Below are positions 10,401 to 22,227 of a stretch of DNA of 26,848 bases, in pieces. A program made the translations under genes and the position numbers. Numbering within the stretch: position 1 is the stretch's first letter; each line of letters begins with the position of its first letter. The DNA lies in contig WELB01000018.1 of assembly GCA_009602725.1 (NCBI GenBank), positions 65,686-92,533 of the forward strand, written 5' to 3'. The notes below the pieces were generated by a model that was not told the origin of the DNA, ran no database searches, and worked only from the letters and a program-made list of their open reading frames with translations. The stretch comes from Spirogloea muscicola (taxonomy: Eukaryota; Streptophyta; Zygnematophyceae; Spirogloeales; Spirogloeaceae).

Positions 10401-10589
10401 ATGAACCTCGTAGTCGGCGAGCGTTATGTGGTCCTTGTAGATGGTGTACCACTTCTGGATGCGGATCTTCTCGGGCCGCGTGCCGGTCTGCGCCGCCACG
10501 AGCTTCTTGAGGTCGCCGATTGTGTCGTCCTCGTTGCACTTGACGCGGACCTTCTTGCCGAGCCGGTCGTTCAGCACCACCTCGATCAT
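10368..10589 (-). CDS. UBL5: Ubiquitin-like protein 5 (Hub1), splicing modifier
   Basis: Complete 73-residue, intronless ORF covering the whole Hub1/UBL5 family: [18 protein letters not shown], then [40 protein letters not shown] and [12 protein letters not shown]. Length and the double Tyr near the C-terminus match UBL5. As in the family, there is no C-terminal Gly-Gly, so it acts by non-covalent binding (to Snu66 and spliceosome components) rather than conjugation. It is nuclear in other eukaryotes. The ATG at 10589 is the only start giving the family N-terminus. It is transcribed divergently from NAT10. A GCG-repeat 5' leader lies immediately upstream. Confidence 0.97.
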
Positions 10590-10868
10590 CGCGGCGGCGG
10601 CGGCGGCGGCNGGCGGCGATGAAGGAGTTTAGGGTTGGCCGAGTTGAGCTGACCGACGGAGTGCAGAAGGGCCGTTTCATTGGCGGCTCTGACGGCTGGC
10701 TAACGGGCAGCGCAAGAGGTCAGTGTCCCTTAAACCCTGGCTCCGCGCAGGCGGCCTTCCACAAGCGCCAGGGTCTAAGATCCCCCCGTTCCCCTCATTC
10801 TGCCTCCTCGCCCCCCTGCCGCCAGCGGCAGCCGCCGTTGCTTGGCGGCGGCGGCCGCGGGGGGCGCC
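10590..10868. promoter_or_regulatory. Shared divergent promoter region of UBL5 and NAT10, with a GCG microsatellite
   Basis: Only 279 bases separate the two start codons, so both 5' UTRs and core promoters must lie here or overlap. A (GCG)n run occupies 10591-10618 and is interrupted by an unresolved base at 10611. A short inverted repeat, CTGCCGC-CA-GCGGCAG, lies just upstream of NAT10 within 10810-10840. No TATA box is evident. Confidence 0.6.
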
Positions 10869-13800
10869 ATGAAGAAGCGCGTGGACATGCGCATCCTGAC
10901 GCTGGTGGAGAACGGCGTCCGCGCCCGCCACCGCTCCATGTTCGTCATCGTCGGCGACCGCGGGCGCGACCAGGTCCGGCTCGGCCGCCACGCCTCCGCT
11001 GCTGCCCGTCGAGGCTCGACGACGGGCTACGTTGCCCAATGCTGTCCGTCTGAGAGAGAATGGCTGCAGCAGCCAAGATTCGGCGAACGCCAACAGCAGG
11101 CACTCAGTCAGCTCCCCCCCGCCTGCGGCTGTCGCCTCCTTCAGGTCGTGAACTTGCACTACCTGCTCTCAAAGTCCGTCGTCAAGGCCCGGCCCTCCGT
11201 CCTGTGGTGCTACAAGAAGGAGCTCTACCTAAGCAGGTGAGCGAGCTTATGCCAGACCTTGCACCACCCAACTCCCATCCCTGGGTGCTTACTGCCAGGC
11301 TCTGGCGTCGCCACGAGGCCCTTGAGGCCTTCTCGCAGAGTTTGAGACAGTGATAGCCAGCTTGTGAGGACTGGCCTTCGAGCTGTCGGCAGCAGGAGCT
11401 GCCGTTGAGAAAGCACCGCACAAGCTGCCAAGCTGGTCATTGCACCGGATGAGGGCCATCACTGCGTCAATTGGATGCTTTGAGCAGACTGGCTTCTTTC
11501 CACCGCCAGTCCCGCTTACAATGCACAAGCTTGTCCAATATTAAGCCCCGTGAAGTGAGCCGTGTGGTGGACTACTGGGACTAAGTGGCTGACTGGCTGC
11601 TCTTGTGCGCAACTGTCATGAAGCCACTGGCGCAAGCGGCAGAAAGAGGTGCGGAAGATGAAGCAGCAGGGCAAGCTGGACCCAGAGAAGGAGGACCCCT
11701 TTGCACTCTTCGTGGCGTCCACCAATATCCGCTACTGCTATTACTCGGACACGCACAAGATCCTCGGCAACACCTTTGGCATGTGCGTCCTCCAGGTTTC
11801 ACTGCCTCCCCTCCCTCGCACCGGAGCTACCACTGGGAAACTGGTCACGTGCTTTTGCTCAAGACTCGCAGTGCGCTTTGCATCGTCAGGGGCTGTCATA
11901 CAGGGGTCCAGCCATGGCCTGCTGTGCTTGTTCTTCAGACTCACTCTCTAGAAAGCACACCATCATCCTAGTTAAACCAGTAGTACTCTGTGATAGCACG
12001 ATGGACCTGGTCTTTACCACATTGGTCGGCCTCATTAGCCATCAGCTGAGAAGGCATGGACAGGTGAGGTTCTCCTTGGTCGCCATACGTGAGGGACCAA
12101 GGGTCATAGACGTCGTCCGACTTGGGCGGAGCTGTCCAAGCGCGACAACTTCAAAGCTCATCATGAGCACTCAGCGCTGGGCGAGTGATGCTGGAGCATT
12201 GCTGTGTCTCTTAAAGCCTCTCATCAGGCAACTCGCTCTTCTGAAGTCAGGACTTTGAAGCCCTCACGCCAAACCTCCTGGCACGAACAGTTGAGGCGGT
12301 AGAGGGCGGAGGCATCATTGTTCTGCTCCTCAGCTCCCTCACGTCGCTCTCCAAGCTTTACACCATGACGATGGTCAGCAGCCTCCCTTGCAAGAAATGC
12401 TCAGCTACGTCATGGACCTCTGCTATACATGATCATCAGAGTGTTGACACCTCCATATCTGGTGTTTCTGTGATTGCTGCACAGTAAGCTACTTGGCCCC
12501 TGCTCCGCTGAGCCTCTATTAATGCCTTGGTCTGGTAGGATGTGCACGCCCGCTTCCGGACGGAGTCCCACACAAATGTGACCGGACGCTTCAATGAGCG
12601 CTTCATACTGTCCCTCGCAAACTGCCGGGCATGCGTTGTCATGGATGATGAGCTCAACATCCTCCCAATCTCCTCGCACATAAGGAACCTTCAGCCGCAC
12701 CCCAAGTCCGAGGTGAGGGTTTAGTCATGTGTGCAGCTGCTCATAAGACTTTGAATGCTGCAACTTCGGTGCTGGTAGACCAAACAGCAAGCTTGACAAG
12801 AATGAATGCCTTAACTCAGGCTCGAGTCCAAGAGAAAACAACAGTGTCTTATTGCATTGAGTTGACACTTGGTCACTCTCTGAAAGGTAGAAGAGAGCGC
12901 AACAGAGGCTGAGCAGGACCTGAAGGAGCTCAAGGAGTCGCTCAAGGACACCCAGCCGATGGGGGCCCTTGTTGACAAATGCCGCACCTTGGACCAGGTC
13001 GGTGTGCTGGATTCCGCTCACATTTACTCTTGCAGTTTTGCAGGGTGCCGTCAAAGTCTGCTTTCGCAGCCACTCTCCTGTCAAGTTGTTCCGACCAGGA
13101 CCTGTCTGCTTGCAGAACCTCCTCCATGCAGACTTGTTAAGGCTGCATCTGTGAAACACAGGTGCACTTTGAAAGGACATTGCTTCTTAAAGTGAGTCAA
13201 TGCTCACAGCAGTCATTGAGTTTATTGGAATCTCTTGGTTAAAATTGTGCCTACACGTGCCTGCCTGTATGGCAGGCGAAAGCAGTTATCACCTTCTTGG
13301 ATGCCATCTCGGAGAAGACGCTGCGGTCCACAGTCGCCCTCACTGCAGCCAGAGGCCGAGGAAAGTCGGCCGCCTTGGGAGTAGCCATTGCTGGAGCCAT
13401 TGCTCTTGGGTGACTATCTGCCCCCTTGGAGAGGACTACAGCCAAAGCTTGTGTGAGGCTTGATGGCCTTGCTTGTCATGCCGAGGAGGCACAGGATTGT
13501 CATCATATATCTCAAGAGGAAACAAGCAATAGCAGATTAGCATTCAATGAAGGCGGCGTTGCCTTTGACTGAGCAGATGAGAAGATGTAGTCCATCAATT
13601 CTGTGCTGTGCGCTGTTGGCTTGCGTTTGCAGCGCATGCTGCAGAGCTCAGCTTCATTTGAGTATGTGTGCAGCTATTCCAACATTTTTGTGACGTCTCC
13701 GAGCCCTGAGAACCTGCGGACCCTCTTCGACTTCATATGCAAGGGCTTTGATGCCATGGACTACAAGGTTGGCCTCGCTACCCCTTGACCCATGCTGAGG

Positions 13801-16800
13801 ACGCAATTGGGAGATCCTGCGCGCCTCTACATGCTCGAGTTGACTCTTGCACTGTCAAGAGAAACTCCTCTTAGGATGATATCTGGATCAAGCACTGGAC
13901 AGGCTTTGGAGTTACAGGATTGAGTTTGCAATATGAGTTTGTCACATGACTGCAGGAACACATTGACTATGACCTTGTTGAGAGCACCAATCCTACCTTC
14001 AACAAGGCCATCATCCGAATGAATGTCTTCCGCCAGCATCGCCAGACTGTTCAGGTCATACTTATGGAACTCTATCCTCTATGGAGCACTTTGTCTTCCA
14101 GTCCTGACTTTGTGCACCTGCATAACATTCTGGTCTGATTTCATGGACGTCCTCTTCAGTCTCCTGCATGCAGTAATTGTGTAATTCAACCATTCACCTC
14201 CTTCTCCTGCAGTACATCCAACCCCAGCACAGCGAGAGGTTGGCCCAGGCCGAGCTGCTCGTGGTGGACGAGGCTGCCGCTATTTCGCTCCCCATTGTCA
14301 AAGCGCTTCTTGGCCCCTACCTCATCTTCCTGTGCTCCACGGTCAATGGGTGAGATCGCACGTTTTTCCGATCATTGTTTAGTATTCTGTAAACAAATGC
14401 TATCCCAACACTTTGTCTAAGGCAGCAAGAGTAGGCAACCTCACTTCAGTCAAAGATGCTCTGCTGCGTGATGCAGCTATGAGGGCACCGGGCGGTCCCT
14501 GTCGCTCAAGCTCATCCAGCAGCTCAAGGAGCAGGCTCAGAAATCCACGGCTGGTGCCAAGCAGGGCGAGGGTGCAGCCTCAGGTGAGATCTACATGTCC
14601 TGGGAACTCTGCTTACGTCTTGTTGGAAGGTATCAGCAGATTATCTATGTAATTGTGCAAGCTTCGTCATGAATTACTCAGCAGAATGTCATCTACCTGT
14701 AGGGCAGGTCGCGTCTTCAAGGAGGTGCAGCTTGCTGAGCCAATCAGATACGCTCCTGGAGACCCAATAGAAGCCTGGCTGAACAGTCTTCTCTGCCTCA
14801 GTGCTGCCAACCATGTCACCAAGCTTTCCAGTCGGTGTGCAGCTACATCCTCTCATGGCTGGTTGTTCTTGTCCTCTTAGCTATCCGAAAGTGAAAGTGC
14901 TTGCATCTCCAGCTCGCCATTTTTAGTGCAGTTTCAAGTATGTCTTGTCAGCTCATTGCAGCTGTGCTTGATGCTTGATGACTGGTGCACCTCTCTTGCG
15001 TGCAGGCTACCCCATCCAAACGAATGCGATCTATTCTACGTGAACAGAGACACCCTCTTTTCTCACCATCGAGCGAGCGAGGAATTCCTTCAGGTTTCTG
15101 ACTTACGGCAGCATGAATAATCAGTTCTTCTTGAAGTGCAATCCAGGGAGGCATCTCTAGTAGCTATGTCATTGACTTCACCCTTTTTATTCCACTAATT
15201 GTAGTTGTTGTGGGTACACTCAAAATCAGCTGACACTTGATTTCCTTCTTCTAAATCTCCTTCTGTTGCTAGAGAACAATGGCGTTGTATGTTGCTTCAC
15301 ACTACAAAAACACGCCGAATGACCTTCAGCTGATGTCTGATGCACCTGCACATCACCTCTTTGTCCTGCTCGGTGAGAATGGATTGCTTTGCTACTTGCT
15401 TCACCTCCTCACTGTTGTCCTCTGTGACACTTTCATCAATGACCGTCCTATGTTGCGGGTAAAGGCACAAGACTGGTGAAGCTCACATGTTTTGAGGTAG
15501 TTGTGGCCTTTCGCTGAGAATGTACATTCACCTCTCTGCGGAATACAGGGCCAGTGCATGAAGACCAATCTGGCCTACCTGACATTTTTTGCGTTGTCCA
15601 GGTTAGTCCTTCACTGCAGCCCTTGTCCAACCCCCTAGCATCAGCTGCTGTATCCGGTGGGCTGTGCGCTGCTTGACAGCGGGACCTCGTGTCAGCAGTG
15701 TTCGTTACCTTCTCAAAGTGCATCTTGTGTAATCGTCATAGTGTGATACTCTTCATGATAACATTTTGGGTTTTCATTGCTCACCATGTAAGCTGGAATA
15801 CTCTTTTTGGTGCTGTGCAGGTTTGCCTGGAGGGTGACATTTCCAGGCAGTCTGCGCAGCAGCACTTGGCGCAGGGTTACCAGCCGACTGGGGACCTCAT
15901 CCCCTGGACCGTGTCGCAGCAGTTCCAGGACGCTGAATTTCCATCCCTCTCAGGAGCCAGAATTGTCCGCATTGCTACCCACCCCGATCTTGTCAGAGTA
16001 AGCTGCCCAGCTCTGGACGTGTGCAATTTTGACATTGGAGGCTCTTAGTCATGTTCAATTTAGAAGCGTGCCAAGTCTGAGAAGGCGATATTACTCGTGT
16101 TCAGGCTGGCTATGGTTCGCGAGCTGTTGATCTGCTGGCCAGGTGGGCCACTTTTCTCAGATGGCCGCCTGTCTGGTGCTAGCTGCTAGAATGCTGGCAA
16201 TTGTCAAGCTTACTGAATTTGCTTGATATATATCTAGCCTTCTTTGTGCTATCTAGCTACAAAGCTCGTCTTGTATCTCGGCTTCTTTCAGTGTCCTTTA
16301 TGGACTCCCTCGGCTGGCCTTCACAGCTGCTTCTCCTTTGTTGAGGTTGTTATCAATGAGCCTCCAGAAATTATCCATGAAGGCTGTTCAGGCTGACTGT
16401 GACCCATATTGGAGACTTTCAGATATTATGAGGGACAGCTGACCATTCTGGAAGAAGATGGTCTTGAGGAACACTCCACCGTTCCAACCTCAGATGCTCT
16501 GGAGGCAGCTAAGGAGGTAAGACCATTCTATGAAGTTCAAGAAACTTCTCATAAAGTCATCATCTCTACAATCGTTGAAGTGTCAGTCATCCTTGACATT
16601 TCTTAGATAATGCGTTTCAAGAGTTTACGACACTATGTTCTGCAAAATGGTGATGGCTTGCAAGCTGTACATCTGCTTCAGGTAGGCCTGCAGGAGGAGC
16701 AGGTGAAGCCAAGGGCCAACCTCCCTCCTCTCCTTGTTGGGTTGAGAGAACGACGGGCAGAGCAGCTGCACTACCTGGGAGCATCGTTTGGTCTCACGCA

Positions 16801-19029
16801 ATCCCTCTTTGCTTTCTGGCGCAAGCAGCGCTTCCATCCAGTGTACCTTCGTCAAACGCCAGTGAGCTGCTTAGGCTCTTTGCTGCAGGATGCTGTAGCA
16901 TCACAGTGGGTCAACCACCCGCCAGTATGCAGACAAGATGCCACAAGTGCATCCAGCAGAAACCATCACAGCTTAGGCATTTGCATGGGCTCACTTTTTG
17001 GCATTAGGATGCATATTGATTAATCTGGAAGGTAAGCTCATCAATTTGGGGTTTGTGAAGCTGCCAAGAGCTGGTATGATGTAGCATGTCATATGTCTGA
17101 GGGTGCTGTGTGGTGTGCAATGCAGAACGAGATCACAGGGGAGCACACAACCATTGTCCTGAGGCCACTTCAGAGCGATGAGGTGGAGTCTGGGCCGGGA
17201 ACATCAGGATCGTCTTGGCTCCATCCTTTCTCTCAAGGTCAGAGGTTTCGCAGCCTGTAGTGTCTGATTTGCCTGCATGATGCTCCAATGGTATAGAGAG
17301 AGTTATTGGACGGAGCATCTGTCGCGAGGCATACTTGGTCTTGTGACATCTATGGCACCGTATGTGCTCCTTGTGCTCAGATGCACACTATGCACTTGGT
17401 ATCTGGTCACCTGATGTGCTATGCATGTGATTTATATGTTTCCGCAACTGCCTAAGACTCCCGTCACAATCCTCCGCCTCGCAGACTTCAAGAGGAGAAT
17501 GACATTTCTTCTTGGATACAGCTTCCGCAATCTTCCACCAGCATTAGCTCTTAGGTCATATACCCCTTCAGCCTGGATGTATTTCTCTCTACTAGTATCA
17601 TGTCTTTGTGGTCGCTGCTTTGACAGGGAGACACATTAGCATCCACTCCATGCTCTCATTCCAAGCAGAGCGTGTTTTTCGGATTCACATCACGAGCTGG
17701 CAGTTTATGGAAGGGCTTGCGTGATGCATAGAGAAGGCCCGACATTGCTTTGGAGACTGACTTTGCTTCGTTTGATCATGTCTGGCGGCCTCAGCTTACT
17801 CGATCCGAAAATATCATTCACAGAGCAGGAGGCTCAGAGTGGTGTGGTCAACAGAGAGACCATCTTTAAGGGCTCAAACCCACTTTTGACACCATATGAT
17901 CTCAAGCGACTGGAATCGTATGCGAGGAACCTTGTCGACTACCACATGATTCTTGACCTGTTGCCAACCATTGCAAGATTGTACTTCCTGGAAAGGCTTC
18001 CCACGACGCTCTCATATGGACAGGCTGCCATCCTCCTCTGCCTTGGCCTGCAGCACCAGCAACTCACAGATGTTGAAGTATGTATAAATCATAACCTACA
18101 CTCTGAGACAGTGTGTTCTGCGCAACATTGACAAGGAGGCTGCCCAGCAAAGCCGGTTATGGTCCTGACATCTTCAGTTGCACTTGCAGCAACACCTGAA
18201 GCTACCCTCAAACCAGATCTTGGCCCTCTTCAACAAAACTGTACGTAAGCTTCATAGTCAGCTCCATGCGGCTGCAGCAATGGAGGTCGAGCTCACACTT
18301 CCTCGTATGAAGGAGGTGAGATTGGCGAGAAAGACCAACAGCATGTCCAAATCAAGCTGCGAATCTTGCAGGCACTTCTTCCACTTTGACGAAATTAAGC
18401 ATCCCTCGATGTTGCAGGTGACCTTTGTGCCTCACGATGCCACTGTAGAGGAGGACCTTGACGAGGGTGCACGGAAAGTGAAAGTATGTGCGCATATCTC
18501 GTAATGTTACTGAGACCTGCAAAATGATGGGCTTGATTAGCAGATTCAGGGATCTGTGTTCTTGCGGCAGGAGCTTTTGTGATGAGTAGAGTTCGTATTT
18601 CCTTGTCATCTGGTCGCCTAGCACAGAAGCAGCTGTATCTGCTTGTGCAGTCAGTCAATGCTGTAAACATCAAAATTTCTAGCCAAGACAGAGAAGTTTG
18701 CAGTCTTGTTTGAGTGCGGTTACTTAAGTGCAAGTTCTCGGCTGGTTTGTCAGATGGAGCTGAAGGAAAAGATGAAGGGCCTGCTAGACCCTGCAGGCCT
18801 TCAGCACTTCGCCATAAGCGGGAGGGAGACAGAGTTTGAGGAAGCTCTCTTGCAGACGGGAGGGAAGGTTGCCAGGAGTGGCCTGCTCAGTGTGAAGGGC
18901 AAGACCAGGAGAGGGGAGGGCAAGGGGGAGAAGAGTGACAAGAAGCACAGTGTCAATGGCGTAAACAAGAAGCGGAAGTCGCCCATGGAAGGGCCCAGGA
19001 GGTCCAAGAGGAAGGCCAGCAAACAATAG
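10869..19029 (+). CDS. NAT10: RNA cytidine acetyltransferase NAT10/Kre33
   Basis: Makes N4-acetylcytidine in 18S rRNA and some tRNAs using acetyl-CoA and ATP; nucleolar. Exons: 10869-10973, 11145-11236, 11624-11795, 12251-12373, 12539-12712, 12887-12997, 13276-13409, 13674-13767, 13956-14054, 14213-14349, 14477-14583, 14708-14834, 15006-15093, 15273-15372, 15549-15601, 15821-15997, 16105-16142, 16423-16516, 16682-16861, 17126-17237, 17485-17554, 17795-18077, 18190-18315, 18418-18483, 18754-19029. The sum is 3138 nt, 1045 aa (human about 1025). Domains: DUF1726/TmcA N-terminal (VVNLHYLLSKSVVKARPSVL), RecA-like helicase with Walker A ARGRGKSAALG (Lys about 289) and Walker B VVDEAAAISLP (Asp-Glu about 387-388), GNAT core VRIATHPDLVRAGYGSRAV (about 621-638), LHYLGASFGLT, HPVYLRQTPNEITGEHT, tRNA-binding C-terminal part, and a Lys/Arg-rich tail (KRKSPMEGPRRSKRKASKQ) that looks like a nucleolar signal. 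All key motifs are intact. Confidence 0.97.
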
Positions 19030-19885
19030 CTCAGATGTTTTGAGGTCATTCCTTAGTTGCCACGGACTCGCCTTCGCCGTGCTTCGTGAGTTGGGCTCCT
19101 CGGCCTCACTGTTGCCTTGTCTCCTGTGTTAGTGAGCTGAGCTGGTCACCAACCTTTCCTTACAGCCACTTCTTCAATGGCGCACCTGCTATTGGAACAG
19201 ACTGGCACTCAAACTCCCCAGCCACTCGTGCTGTGCCCATGCTCGTCACTGCCTGCGGGCAGAATATCCTCCTCTTGCCTTCTGGCAGAGTTGGCGGGTG
19301 CGGGTGGAGGTGGCCTCTCCCATCAAAGGCCAGCTCTGTGGCTGCAGATTGGAGATTCTTGGGGCATAGCGTGGAGCCATATTAGCTCGCTTAGACATTG
19401 TGCTCTTCCTAAGAGGAGACGTGGCTGTGACGGCCAGCCCCGAAAGATGGAAGTTCTTTAGGTGGAAGCCCCAAAGTACACGTACCTCAGCAACAATAAG
19501 TGGCTGCTGCAGATGAGCACTTAGTGTTCTTCAGTTTAAAGTCCAAGTAAGTCGCAGTTAAGGTATGGGGACCACTGGCCCCTGGAGGTGGCAGCCAAGG
19601 CGCGACTATTATGCAGATGCAAGGAAAACGCCTGCATTGCTGCATCGGAATTGATGAGGCGCATGCAGTACATGCGGTGCTGTGCACCCTGAGCCGCCTT
19701 TGTGGCCGATGGGACTGGCTTGTCGCCCCCGGTGTGGCTATTACGGCAGTGGTTGCACGGGCTGCTGCCAGGCGTGTCAAATGCAAGGTCGACTGGCCGG
19801 ACGTGGGGTCTGTCATTCGTCCGGCTTGCACAGAGTCCGCCCGCCCGGTGTGCTGTGAAAGGAAAAGCTATTTCAGTGTAAGATA
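19030..19885. other. NAT10 3' UTR and unassigned intergenic sequence
   Basis: No gene is recognised. Several short open frames on both strands lack family motifs. Bases 19611-19886 encode a Cys/Ala-rich reading I cannot identify. A TGTAA lies near 19876, far (about 850 bases) from the NAT10 stop. Confidence 0.3.
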
Positions 19886-20449
19886 ATGGCTGTGGGAGGC
19901 CAGCCCAATAATGAACAAGGTCTGAACACAAGCAAGCGTTGCGAAAAGCCAGCCCAGCGGAGACTTACACTGAAAATCTTCCTGCTCTGGCTGCTCCTGA
20001 TGTTGCTACTGTCGTTCACGGTCAGCAGCCTCCGCTTCTTGTCTCCTCCACTCAAGAGTCCTCCAGTGTATGCTCTCCTTTCTCCAAAGGACCAGCAGAC
20101 CGCCCTCGTCTCGGCGTTTCAGACGCAGATCCCCTCAAGACGGCACACAGATTTCGACCTCACACAGACATCAGTCACACTGTCACGCAAGCTAAAGCTC
20201 TTACTCCCTATGGAAATTGAGGAATTCAGGTATGGGTCTGGGTATGGGACTCTTACGTACCGAAAGCAGAAAACTTCAACCATGCTCTATCCCAAAGGTA
20301 CACAATTTGTACAAAGACAGCACAGGCTCCGCCTGGCAGCACACAGAGCCGCACCCTTGGTGGGTGGCAGCCATACTGGGCGCACAGAGCAGCACGATCG
20401 CCCCACGAATGAGACGATGTGCGGTGGCCTCCTTCTACAGGAAGAATAG
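19886..20449 (+). CDS. Hypothetical protein with one hydrophobic segment (doubtful)
   Basis: A 187-codon ATG-initiated frame of no recognised family. Residues about 30-50 form a leucine-rich hydrophobic stretch after basic residues (signal-anchor pattern, LLWLLLMLLLSF). A Ser/Thr/Lys-rich hydrophilic part follows. A good donor (GTATGG) at 20230 suggests that a first exon could end at EEFR. Against it: the first about 25 codons overlap plus-strand images of the LINE tail stem-loop (19888-19906 and 19941-19955), so the start codon may be transposon-derived. It could be an orphan gene, one exon of a longer gene, or chance. Confidence 0.3.
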   Translation: MAVGGQPNNEQGLNTSKRCEKPAQRRLTLKIFLLWLLLMLLLSFTVSSLRFLSPPLKSPPVYALLSPKDQQTALVSAFQTQIPSRRHTDFDLTQTSVTLSRKLKLLLPMEIEEFRYGSGYGTLTYRKQKTSTMLYPKGTQFVQRQHRLRLAAHRAAPLVGGSHTGRTEQHDRPTNETMCGGLLLQEE

Positions 20450-20850
20450 CGAGTGTATTGATTAACGGAGGGCTTGAATGGCCAAGTACAAAGGCAAGCA
20501 CATTGACAATTGTACATCACCTGCTGCTAAGCTGATCCGCTCAGTGACCACGAGTCATCACATAGAGGTGACTGATGCCCGAATACCAGATGGCAATTGA
20601 CAAGCCCTTGTGCCACCATGTGATGATGGTCGACCAGCTTTCTGGTGCAAGCTTTCTACAGGGAGGCTCCCACAGCCCAATAGGCTTGGTCAGATGGTCC
20701 ACCCAACACGGCCCGCTAATTCACCATGAAACTACATAATTCAGCATTCACAAGATCCGAAGGGGCCGGAAAGCGTGCCGCTCATCGGCGCCGTTCCTGC
20801 GTCGCCCGGTTGCTTCGTCGGCCTTCCGACTCGGCGCCAGACACCTGGCA
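20450..20850. other. Unassigned spacer, AT-richer, then GC-rich edge of LINE copy E
   Basis: Nothing recognisable from 20450 to about 20750. From about 20760 the GC content jumps and degraded LINE-like reading begins (an HDVL segment corresponds to HDLLRDA of copy A in another frame), marking the eroded 5' edge of copy E. Confidence 0.35.
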
Positions 20851-21690
20851 TTGCGTGGCAAACACCGACGGCGCCGCGGCGGAAAGGCGCCGCTCGTCGG
20901 AGCAACACGATGTTTTGCATTTGGCCGCACACGCCCCCCGCCAGGGGCTTTCTATGTGGCGGTGGCCGTGGCCGTGGAGCACTCGTCAATAATGCCCATC
21001 CTGCGCGACGACGACGGCCGGATCCACACCAGGCGCACTGACCTCGTCGCCATCCCGCCCGGGGGCGGTCCGCTAATCATCGCGGATGTGGTGACCACCG
21101 ACTGTGTCAACTCCGCTAACCCCTCCAAGTCGGCGACGACCGCTGGGCATGCGGTCGCTGTGGCGGCCCGCGGCAAAGAACGGAAATATGCTGATCACCC
21201 GCCTGCCGACGAATTCGCAGCCCTGGCCATCGATGTCCACGGGGCCTATGGCCGTGGCTGGTTGGACCTCCTCCAGCGGCTTGCCCGGCAGGCCATCGAG
21301 CGGCGGCCGGGTCTGCCAGGGGGGCTGCCCGGCTTCAACGCGGCCGGCTCCCTGGCCCAGGTCTTCCGGATGCGGCTCTCCGTGTCCCTCCAACGCCCCC
21401 TCGCCTATGTCGTCCACTCGCGTGCGGGCCGCGCTATCGCGGCTGCTTCTGGGTCGCGTCTGGATGCATCATTTCCTGCGTCGAGCTACTCCGACCTGAT
21501 GTTGCTCACCCGGGGGTATTGAGCTTCCTGTGATTTCGTCGTGTCTTCTTCTCTAGCTGCCTAGCTGTGAGTTTTTTGTTTTTGTGTTTTTTGGCTTTTG
21601 ACATTGTCCATTCTTTCTGGGCTGGCTTTGCTGGCCCCCTTTCTCCATGGGCGCGCTCTTCCTTTCTATGGCGCTTGGGGACACAGCAGG
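20851..21690 (+). mobile_element. LINE copy E: C-terminal nuclease-like tail with intact stop and 3' UTR
   Basis: The frame to the stop at 21522 encodes, from about 20978, VAVEHSSIMPILRDD, TRRTDLVAIPPGGGPLIIAD, VVTTDCVN, AGHAVAVAARGKERKYADHP, FAALAIDVHGAYGRGWLDLL, GSLAQVFRMRLSVSLQRP, RAGRAIAAASGS and SDLMLLTRGY. This is colinear with copies A, B and C. Before 20978 the family sequence (HDLLRDA equivalent) sits in another frame, so there is at least one indel. The 3' UTR (T-rich, then GGGCTGGCTTTGCTGGCCC at 21619-21637 and CTTTCTATGGCGC) ends near 21690. The polymerase part is absent. This copy preserves the C-terminus best. Confidence 0.8.
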
Positions 21691-22227
21691 TCATAATATG
21701 CGGTTCAGGGTAGTAATATGGACCCTGCCAGGGCCCTCCTCTGGAAGAGAGAAGGCGCGCGGGGCGCATGAATTGAAAGGGAGGCCAATTCAAGCCAATA
21801 CATTGTTCAGAAAGAAAGAAAGAAGAAAGGAAGAAGGTCCTCTGGCGGCTGAAGGCCCTGTCGGCAACACGTCTGCGCCCTGGAGCCACCTGATCGAAAG
21901 CCTGCATTGTCTGCTGTAGCGACCCAAGGGGACGCTGGCGGGCCGCGGGACGTCATCCGGGCCTCCCGCGCCTTTCGGGGGCGGCCAGAGATCCTGCCCC
22001 GCAAGACGACACCACTTTCAGTCACCAAGGCACTTGTTAGCCGCCGATTGACTTCCATCGAACGAATGACGAGAGGTCTGACTTGCACGTCGTCCGATAT
22101 TGCGCATCGGGTGGCAGCCGATGCCCCCTTGCCCGGCTCTTGCTCCTTCCTGCCCGCCGGGCCCCCGAGCTTGCGGGCCAGCCCGCTCGTGCCCCAGCTC
22201 GGGGCTCCCCTCGCCATCCCTCTCACC
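21691..22227. other. Spacer with purine-rich AAAG repeat and possible degraded LINE coding sequence
   Basis: A (GAAA)n-like purine run lies at about 21808-21838 and may be an insertion-associated tail. Bases 21907-22227 are GC-rich and lead directly into a LINE C-terminus (PDFLPLRRGD at about 22226-22255). They are probably eroded element sequence, though I find no aligned motif before the end. Confidence 0.35.

Noticed and set aside
18241-18250. Strong donor-like GTACGTAAGC inside NAT10 exon 23
   Set aside because: The reading through it (FNKTVRKLHSQL) matches the family and keeps frame, so it is coding.
19700-19805. Biotin-ligase-like KxxWPDV reading
   Set aside because: Only a few residues resemble the KWPNDV motif; no other part of the family is present nearby.
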